Of a stretch of DNA of 64,000 nt, positions 56,859 to 64,000 are shown piece after piece. Source of the DNA: Piper betle (Eukaryota > Streptophyta > Magnoliopsida > Piperales > Piperaceae); contig JAURVB010012907.1 in assembly GCA_033002965.1 (NCBI GenBank), positions 1-64,000 on the forward strand. Direction: 5' to 3'. Positions within the stretch are counted from its first letter, which is position 1. Each line of letters opens with the position of its first letter. The translations under genes were made by a program, and so were the position numbers. The notes under the pieces were generated by a model. That model saw nothing but the letters and a program-made list of their open reading frames with translations, was not told where the DNA came from and searched no databases.

Positions 56859-58930
56859 TGTAAAGACCGTGGAAAAAAAAGAAGACGCGGACATGGTCCA
56901 GGAAGGACCGAACGTGTTATATTCTTTACCCAGTTAATTCTAACCGGTTAATTATTAACCCATTTTATTATTTAACTGATTAAATAAAATACGGGTCTAG
57001 GGGTGTTTTCACATACCCCAGCCGTCATTTTCATTTTTATAAATTTGAAAGAGGAAGTCATTTTTCACATACCCCAGCCCTCACCTTAGTTGCCTAGTTC
57101 TCCTCTTCCTTGTCGGGGCTTCTTCCTTGCTTGGGTATCCTTCTTATCTCCCTATTCTTAAATTTCATGCATTCATATGTCTTTTTAATTGATACTAAGC
57201 TTGATAAACATGAGAAATAAAGTCTGAAATAAAAAATAAACAACAAGAACTAAACTGGAAACTGGAATCCCGTCCATGGCTGAGTAGTCTAAAATTTTGG
57301 CAAGATGGGAGACCGTAAGAACAATTCAAGGTAGCCCTCACAACCCTAACGACCTCTCTTGCTGTTGGGTTGAAGCGAGGGCTGCCATGTCCCTGGTTTC
57401 TAGTGGAAGGCCGAATTGCAGCGGTGAATGGGTAGAGTTGCAAGGGTAATGGAAGTGGCGACGTTCTGCTGCAATAGGTGCTGTAATGGAAGCTTCGGAG
57501 GGGTAAACCCCGGTTGTACTTCATCAACAGCATCATGGGTTCCATCACAGTAGTTCAGGCTGCTGGAATAATCCACTAGAGACCACCTTCTCGATAGAAT
57601 TCATGGCAGTGACGTGTAGAAGTGGGGAGAACGACCATACTTCATGCAACATTCAAAGGTGGCCAATCTTTCCCGTTTTGATGCCATCTTGAGGTCGTGG
57701 AACATCTGAATTGGAGCAAGGTGCAAGAAAGGAGGGGTCTTGAGGCTGGGAGAAGAGGAACATGCCTGGTTTGGTGCTTGACGGCGTCTTGGATCGCTGC
57801 TATAAATCACGCACATGAGGCCTCCTTGCTTGCTGATTTTATCTTGTTGTTGATGCTTTGTTGGGATGTTTAAATGGTGGTTCAATTGGGTGCCAAGATA
57901 AGGGTTGGAGGAGAAGGATGAACCTTTGTTTGGAGAAGAGAAGAATAGCGACGGGAAGAAGAAGAAGAAGAAGGGTGGCAGTTTTGTAATATAGGTTGAC
58001 TCGATACCGACTCGAGTTAAAAAATAATAAGAACTCGTAATAAATCTTTTAAAATAATCATTTTAATGGGTTATTGGTAATGATACTAAACTAATTAATT
58101 ATTGTACAAAAACTTATTATCTCAAAATAAAATATGCTAATAATAATAATTAATTACTTGTTTATGAATTAATAATTACTTTATTATTTTTTAAGTGTTA
58201 ATTATAATTTAGATAATTAATTTAAAATGTAAAGTAGGACTTAAATAATTATGTCACATGAATAATTAATTATCTCACTAGATTTGTTGATAATTTAATA
58301 TTTAATATTTTTGTAAATGATATATACATTAGATATTTAGCTACATGCATTCATATTCCAATAAAATTATACTTATGTATAATTTTATGTTTTCGTTTAG
58401 ATTAGGATCGTTGGTCACAGCTGCGAGTTTAAAATATCCAGGTCCGTATAATCATTTGGAACGTTGTACTTTCCCTTGTTGGCAGCTCTGGTCAGCCTGA
58501 GCCCAGATTCGACCACCATGCGCTGTAACGCAATCGGGGTCAAGGAGTTGACTCAGTCCGACACGGGGCCGCACCTTTAAAATTACTATGTGTGTCCGTA
58601 TAATTATTTGAAATGTTGTATTGTCTGTATAATTATTTGAAATGTTGTATTGTCCGTATAATTATTGGAAATGTTATATTTTCCCAAACTGGTAAAATTA
58701 ATTGAAATGATGTATTTTCCCAAAGTGGAATAATTATTTAAAATGTTGTATTTTCCCAAACTGGTAGCCTTTGTCGGTATTAATCTCAAAATGAGCTTAG
58801 AGACGATTTTTAATTTCAGAATGAACTGAGAGACAATGATTAATCTCAAAATGACTTGGGAGACAAATTCTAATCTCAGAATAAATTGGGAGACCATGAC
58901 TAATCTCAGAATTAGCTGAGGTATTTATTG
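56859..58930 (+). mobile_element. 5' LTR of nested Ty3/gypsy element
   Basis: Starts TGTAAAGACCGTGG, the reverse complement counterpart of the ends of the solo LTR at 525-1410. It shares about 1.8 kb with 61186-63145 and its second half with 26140-27930. Near the right end are tandem arrays; the last about 300 bp expected before CA (compare 26140-26460) are absent, and the sequence runs from the array straight into gag, so the 3' LTR end and PBS are deleted. Confidence 0.8.
58590..58925. repeat. Two adjacent short tandem arrays in LTR
   Basis: 58590-58770: units of about 29-40 bp built on gt(c/t)cgtataattatttgaaa and tgttgtattttcccaaa. 58785-58925: about 28-31-bp units taatctcagaat(g)a.(c/t)tgggagac plus a short variable tail. 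Both are repeated in 62640-63145 with more units. Confidence 0.9.
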
Positions 58931-59239
58931 GAGGGATCGATCCAATGAAGGCGAAGAGCTGGATTGACATTACTGAAAAAGCGTTTAGGGCTCTGTCTGT
59001 GCCCCACCGCCATCAAATGAGATTGGCAACATGCATGCTTCAAGAGGAAGCATCATACTGGTGGAAATCGATGGAGAAAACCAAATTCCATCGACGTGAG
59101 ATTTCTTCCATCACGTGGGTAGAAATTGTGGTAGCTTTCAATGGACAATATTTTTCAGACCCTGTTGTCCAGAAGAAAGCACTAGCGTTCGCTCATTTGG
59201 TTCAGGGGGAGGATTCGGTCTGGGAATATGTTTATTCTT
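58931..59239 (+). pseudogene. gag capsid fragment (Ty3/gypsy)
   Basis: The frame reads FIGGIDPMKAKSWIDITEKA, then [63 protein letters not shown], close to the chromovirus/plant gag capsid (F.G..DP..A..W....EK.F........V..A...L..EA..WW). It stops with TAG at 59239-59241 and is fused almost directly to RT; the gag C-terminus, zinc knuckle and protease are deleted. Confidence 0.85.
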
Positions 59240-59900
59240 AGACGAACTTCCAGGGTTACCTCCTAAGCGGGCAGTGGAGTTTGCCATAGACCTAGCACCT
59301 GGAACAACAGCAATTTCTAAAGCACAATATCGCATGGCTCCAGCAAAACTCAGGGAGTTGAACAGTCAACTAGAGGAGTTGTTGCAGGTAGGTTTCATCC
59401 GACCAAGTACTTCACCCTAGGGAGCACCTATGCTTTTTGTAAAGAAGAAAGATGGATCACTTCGGCTGTGTATTGACTATCGAAAAATAAATCAAGTGAA
59501 AGTTAAGAATCGGTACCCCTTGCCGAGGATTGATGACTTGTTTGATCCGCTAAAAACAGCCGGAATATTTTCTAAGATAGACTTGCGGTCTGGTTATCAC
59601 CAGTTGCGAGTAAAGGAGTCAGATATACAGAAAACGGCTTTCCAAACTCGGTATGGACATTATGAATTTCTAGTTATGCCTTTTGGTCTAACAAATGCAC
59701 CAGCGGCCTTTATGTCACCCATGAACACAATATTCCATGCATACTTTATTATCGTGTTTTTGGACGACATTCTGGCCTATTAAAATAATGAAAAGGAGCA
59801 TGTAAAGCACCTGTCCATTACTCTTCAAGTCCTAAGAGAGAACATTAACTATTTGCCAATTTCACAAAATGTGACTTCTGTTTGAAGGAGGTAAACTTCC
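59238..59900 (+). pseudogene. Reverse transcriptase (Ty3/gypsy), nearly full domain
   Basis: Reads [49 protein letters not shown], a TAG where WGAP is expected (TAGGGAGCA), [80 protein letters not shown] and [11 protein letters not shown]. The catalytic F-L-D-D pair is intact at 59758-59769. One stop at about 59418 and TAA at 59781-59783 after the catalytic box interrupt it; otherwise it is the best preserved RT in the window, suggesting a younger element. Confidence 0.93.
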
Positions 59901-60560
59901 TTGGTCATATTATCTGAAAGGCCAGAGTTGCAGTGGATCCATCAAAAGTGAAAGCAGTCACTAATTGGCCACAACCAAAGTCAGTCACTGATATTAGAAC
60001 CTTCCTTGGTTTAGTGGGTTACTACAAGAAGTTCATTAAAGACTTCTCCTTAGTAGCATTGCCAATGACCAAACTCACAAGGAAGAGAGTTAAGTTCGAA
60101 TGGAGTAGTAAGTGTGAGGAGAGTTTCCAGTCTCTAAAGAAGAGTCTAACAACTCCACCAATCTTGACATTGGGAAATGGTAATGAAGGATTTGTAGTCT
60201 TCAGTGATGCATCTCTATAGGGTTCAGGATGTGTCCTTATGCAAGAAGGTAAGGTGGTGGCCTATGCCTCTCGTCAATTGAAGATTCATGAGCAAAATTA
60301 TGCAACCCATGACTTGGAACTGGCAGCAGTGGTTTTTGCCCTGAAGATTTGGAGACACTACTTGTATGGAGCCCAGTTCGAAGCCTTCACTGACTACCAA
60401 AGTTTGAAGTATATCTTCACCTAGAATGACCTTAACCTTCGATAGAGGCATGGATGGAATATTTGACGGACTATGACTTCCAAATCTTATACCATCCAGG
60501 GAAAGCGAATGTGGTAGCCGACGCATTGAGTCGGAAGGGCAAAGTGGATAAAAGTTAGAA
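59901..60560 (+). pseudogene. RNase H remnant of nested Ty3/gypsy element
   Basis: MDPSKVKAVTNWPQPKSVTD, IRTFLGLVGYYKKFIKDFSL, FEWSSKCEESFQSLKKSLTT, GFVVFSDASL, stop, [60 protein letters not shown]. These are the connection and RNase H domains with the D-E-D residues visible (SDAS, DLEL, TDYQ). A stop (TAG at 60218-60220) and a loss around 60423-60460 break the frame before the ALSRK end. Confidence 0.9.
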
Positions 60561-61185
60561 GCTAGCTAGACTTTTTGCCATGTCAGCAGAAGTGGTAGCT
60601 ATCAACCCGGTGGAGCTACTAACAGGCTTACTGGCAAACTTGGTTGTTTCCAATGATTTGGTTGATCGTGTTAAGCTATCACAAATGGGTGATGAGGAGC
60701 TGAATGAAATGTTGGACAAGATTCCTGACATTGTAGTTGATTCCAATAGTGTGATCAAATTTAGAAGAAGGTTGTGTGTACCCAAGGATAATGCATTGAG
60801 GCGGAATATCCTGGAGGAGGCTCATTGCTCAAAGTTCTTGATACACCCTGGAGTTACTAAAATATATCAGAATTTAAAGCGAACCTATTGGTGGATTGAT
60901 GAAGAGGGATGTGGTGGGTTTTGTCTCCAAGTGTCAGACTCACCAACAAATCAAAGCCCAACATCAACTACCTGGAGGACTATTGCAACCTTTAGATATA
61001 CCAACTTGGAAATGGGAGTGTGTCACAACGATTTTATTTCAAAGCTCCAAAGGACTCAGAAGAAGCATGACTCCATATGGGTAGTTGTGGACGGACTAAC
61101 TAAGGTAGCTCACTTCATCCCCACGAAATCAATGAGGACGGTTGAATACCTGGGAGGATTATATGTTGACAATATTGTCAAAGCT
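60561..61185 (+). pseudogene. Integrase N-terminal half, truncated by LTR
   Basis: The frame at 60580-61185 contains VIKFRRRLCVPKDNALRRNI, LEEAHCSKFLIHPGVTKIYQ and NLKRTYWW. A frameshift follows, with the missing part read in the other frame (VGFVSKCQTHQQIKAQHQLP, GGLLQPLDIPTWKWE), then DSIWVVVDGLTKVAHFIPTK and VEYLGGLYVDNIVK. This is the zinc-binding H-H-C-C module and the first core Asp region. At 61185 it passes into LTR sequence within a shared gcttgggtatcc, so the catalytic DDE core is incomplete. Confidence 0.88.
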
Positions 61186-63145
61186 TGGGTATCCTTCTTA
61201 TCTCCCTGTTCTTAAATTTCATGCGTTCATATGTCTTTTTAATTGATACTAAGCTAATAAACATGAGAAATAAAGTCTGAAATAAAAAATAAACAACAAG
61301 AACTAAACTGGAAACTAGAATCCCGTCCATGGCCGAGTAGTCTGAAATTTTGGCAAGATGGGCGACCGTAAGAACAATTTTAAGGCAGCCCTCACAACCC
61401 TGACGGCCTCTCTTGTTGTTGTGTTGAAGGGAGGGCTCGCCATGTCTCTGGTTTCTGGTGGGTGGCAGAATTTCAGCAGTGAATGGGCGGAGTTGTAAGG
61501 GTGATGGAAGTGGCAATGTCTTGCTGCAATAGGTGCTGTAATGGAAGCTTCAGAGGGTAAACCCCAGTTGTACTTCGTCGACAGCATCATGGGTTCCATT
61601 ACAGTAGTTCAGGCTTCCAGAATAATCCACTTGAGACCACCTTCTTGCCGGAATTCATGGCAAGAACGTGCAGAAGTGGGGAGAATGACCATACTTCATG
61701 CAATGTCCAAAGGTGGCCAATCTTTCCTGTTTTGATGCCAGCTTGAGGTCGTGGAACATTTGAATTGGAGCAAGGTGCAAGAAAGGAGGGGTCTTGAGGC
61801 TGGGAGAAGAGGAACATGTCTAGTTTGGTGCAGGACAGTGTCTTGAATCGCTGCTGTAAATCATGCACATGAGGCCTCCTCACTTGCTAATTTTATCTTG
61901 TTGTTGATGCTTTTTTGGGATGTTTAAATGGTGGTTCAATTGGGTACCAAGATAAGGGTTGGAGGAGAAGGATGAACCTATTTTTGGAGAAGAGAAGAAT
62001 GGCAACAGGAAGAAGAAGAAGGGTGACCGTTTTGTAAATATAGGTTGACTCGATACCGACTCGAGTTAAAAAATAATACAAACTCGTAATAAATCTTTAA
62101 AAATAATCATTTTAATGGGTTATTGGTAATGTTACTAAACTAATTAATTATTGTACAAAAATTTATTATCTTAAAAGAAAATATACTAATAATAATAATT
62201 AAATACTTATTTATAAATTAATAATTACTTTATTATTTGTTAAGTATTAATTATGATTTAGATAATTAATTTAAAATGTAAAGTAGGACTTAAATAATTA
62301 TGTCACATGAATAATTAATTATCTCACTAGATTTGTTGGCAATTTAATATTTAATATTTTTGAAAATGATATATATATTAGATATTTAGCTGCATGCATT
62401 CCTACTCGAATAAAATTATACTTATGTATAATTTTATGTTTTCGTTCAAATTAGGATCGTTGGTCGTAGCTGCGAGTTTGAAATATCCAGGTCTGTATAA
62501 TCATTTAGAACGTTATACTTTCCCTTGTTGGTAGCCCTGGTCAGCCTGAGCCCAGATTCGACCACCATACGTTGTAACGCAATCGGGGTCAAGGAATTAA
62601 CTCAGTCCGACACGGGGCCGCACCTTTAAGGTTACTATGTGTGTCTGTATAATTATTTGAAATGTTGTATTGTCCGTATAATTATTTGAAATGTTATATT
62701 TTTTCCCAAAGTGGTATAATTAATTGAAATGTTGTATTTTCCCAAACTGGTATAGTTATTTGAAATGTTGTATTTTCCCAAACTGGTAGCCTTTGTCGGC
62801 ACTAATGTCTGAATGAGCTGGGAGATGATTTTTAATCTTAGAATGAACTGGGAGACAATGACTAATCTTAGAATGACCTGGGAGACCACCTAATCTCAGA
62901 ATGAGTTGGGAGACAAATTCTAATCTCAGAATGAGCTGGGAGACCACCTAATCTCAAAATGAGCTGGATGACAAATTTCTTATCTCAAAATGAACTGGGT
63001 GACAATGACTAATCTCAGAATGAGCTGGGAGACAAATTCTAATCTCAAAATAAATTGAGAGACAATGACTAATCTCAGAATGAGCTGGGAGACCACCTAA
63101 TCTCAGAATGAGTTGGGAGACAAATTCTAATCTTAGAATGAACTC
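61186..63145 (+). mobile_element. 3' LTR of nested Ty3/gypsy element, both ends lost
   Basis: Homologous to about 57129-58930 throughout, with scattered substitutions and small indels. Its first about 270 bp (TGTAAAGACC part) are missing, replaced by the integrase junction. Its right end stops within the tandem array and joins repeat family Y. It contains the same pair of minus-strand open frames as the other LTR (61315-61599, 61599-61883 against 57195-57548, 57601-57885), which are broken differently and are not taken as genes. Confidence 0.8.
62640..63145. repeat. Expanded tandem arrays in 3' LTR
   Basis: 62640-62790: units with gtataattatttgaaatgtt and ttttcccaaa.tggta. 62805-63145: about a dozen units of taatct(c/t)agaatga(g/a)ctggga plus gacaatgac, gacaaattc or gaccacc tails (28-31 bp). 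The second array has roughly twice as many units as its counterpart at 58785-58925. Confidence 0.9.
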
Positions 63146-64000
63146 ACGCGGGAACATCAGTTGCTTTTCATTTTCCTTTAGCCCTTTACATCCTCCGTAT
63201 TACTCATAGCCCTGAGCACAGAGGCCAAATGCTCTCAGGCATGCACCTTCAGTACCTTTTGAAAGTACAAGTCTAGACATATGTTGCATTGCAGTACCCA
63301 TAATCCTCCATACTTCTCCATTTGAGGAACTCAAAGGTGAAGTTATTAAGATCCCTCGGGAATAGAATAGATGCTTACAAAATCTAGAGTCCGCTGTAAC
63401 TAACAGGCACTCTCTCTCCAAGTGTGGTTGTCGGTTTTCCCTATCTCACATTTCACTGAAAAAATTAAGAAAATTATATATAGGCCTAAGAAAGGATTTA
63501 TATAATAGGCCTGAAGGCAAATTTTGGTAGATCTTGTAATCTTTCATTTACATCCTAATAAATAAGTCAGTGCAAAAAACCTACAACTAAACATATAGGA
63601 CGTAAATCAAGACATAATAATAAAATAATTAATAATCAAACAATAAATAAATAAATACACTCGTGAATAAATAGAAAAATAATAAATACATGACATTAAT
63701 AATACTCTAATCATAAAATAATAATATCATTGTATTATATAAGTACATGGCTAAACACAAGTAAATATCACATATACTCGTATTAATAAACATATAAATA
63801 AATAAATAAATAAATAAATACTAAATAATTTGATAAATTAATAATTAAATAATTGGTTAAATCAGTTAATCATGAATAATAATACTATCATTGTTACCCA
63901 ATACTAAATACATAATTAAATACAAATAAATAATAACATACATGCAACGAACAAATAGATAAATAAATAAATAAATATATAATTTAATAAACTTAAATAA
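63146..64000. repeat. Repeat family Y, copy 3, cut by window end
   Basis: Begins acgcgggaacatcag(t)tgctttt and follows 31075 onwards of copy 1: gccctgagcacagaggccaa, cctccatacttctcc, ggttgtcggttttccc, then the aataaataaat-rich tract. The first about 370 bp of the family are absent, so the junction with the LTR array is another deletion or insertion point. Confidence 0.7.

Noticed and set aside
57195..57885. Pair of minus-strand open frames also present at 61178-61883
   Set aside because: The two copies are interrupted differently and have no recognisable domain; the sequence is part of an LTR. A captured gene piece cannot be excluded.
62805..63145. CRISPR-like regular array
   Set aside because: Units are directly adjacent, with variable tails of only a few bases and no unique spacers; the host is a plant and the array lies in an LTR.

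Overview
The window is nuclear DNA of a flowering plant. It has intron-containing plant genes with GT-AG junctions, plant-type LTR retrotransposons primed by initiator tRNA-Met (repeated TGGTATCAGAGC-like sites), AT-rich spacers and microsatellites. The species cannot be fixed from the sequence. No prokaryotic, organellar or viral gene system is visible.

Only two ancestral genes are recognisable, both on the plus strand. A multi-exon 3-hydroxy-3-methylglutaryl-CoA synthase (HMGS) copy at 2337-5733 is clearly dead: its first exon is missing, it carries frameshifts and stops, and the catalytic Cys codon reads Ser. A PEX16 peroxin gene at 16248-18500 has all eight exons, the start and the stop, but exon 5 lacks one nucleotide. 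It is either a young pseudogene or an intact gene with an assembly error. Lesser gene remains are a LINE reverse-transcriptase scrap (about 6330-6640), a fragment of a plant F-box gene buried inside an LTR (37146-37500), and two unassigned coding-like stretches (8268-8357, 18640-19000).

The rest is mostly retrotransposon sequence, nested and degraded. By region: 1-2220 holds a minus-strand gag/LTR fragment interrupted by a solo LTR (525-1410, target duplication TTTGT). 5.7-16 kb holds LINE debris, AT-rich arrays and unclassified repeat sequence. 20326-28491 is one minus-strand Ty3/gypsy element with 2.3 kb LTRs containing 190-bp tandem repeats, a truncated integrase, an antisense ORF and a polypurine tract; its 5' LTR carries a nested solo LTR (26140-27930, target duplication AAACC). 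28970-29410 is a TRIM-like mini-element with relatives at 47.7 and 50.8 kb. 30.7-33.9, 47.9-50.5 and 63.1-64.0 kb are related copies of one repeat family. 34587-45443 is a decayed plus-strand Ty3/gypsy element with about 2.8 kb LTRs. 51.2-53.1 kb contains copia-like LTRs in partial tandem. 54.8-63.1 kb holds two more Ty3/gypsy remnants, the second inserted at the start of the LTR of the first.

The genes do not form a pathway unit or operon. Biologically, the window shows a gene-poor chromosomal region in which retrotransposon insertion, LTR-LTR recombination (solo LTRs), microhomology deletions and expansion of LTR-internal tandem arrays have eroded older genes. Boundaries rest on TG...CA termini, target duplications, primer-binding sites, polypurine tracts and visual comparison of repeat copies. 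No database search was available.
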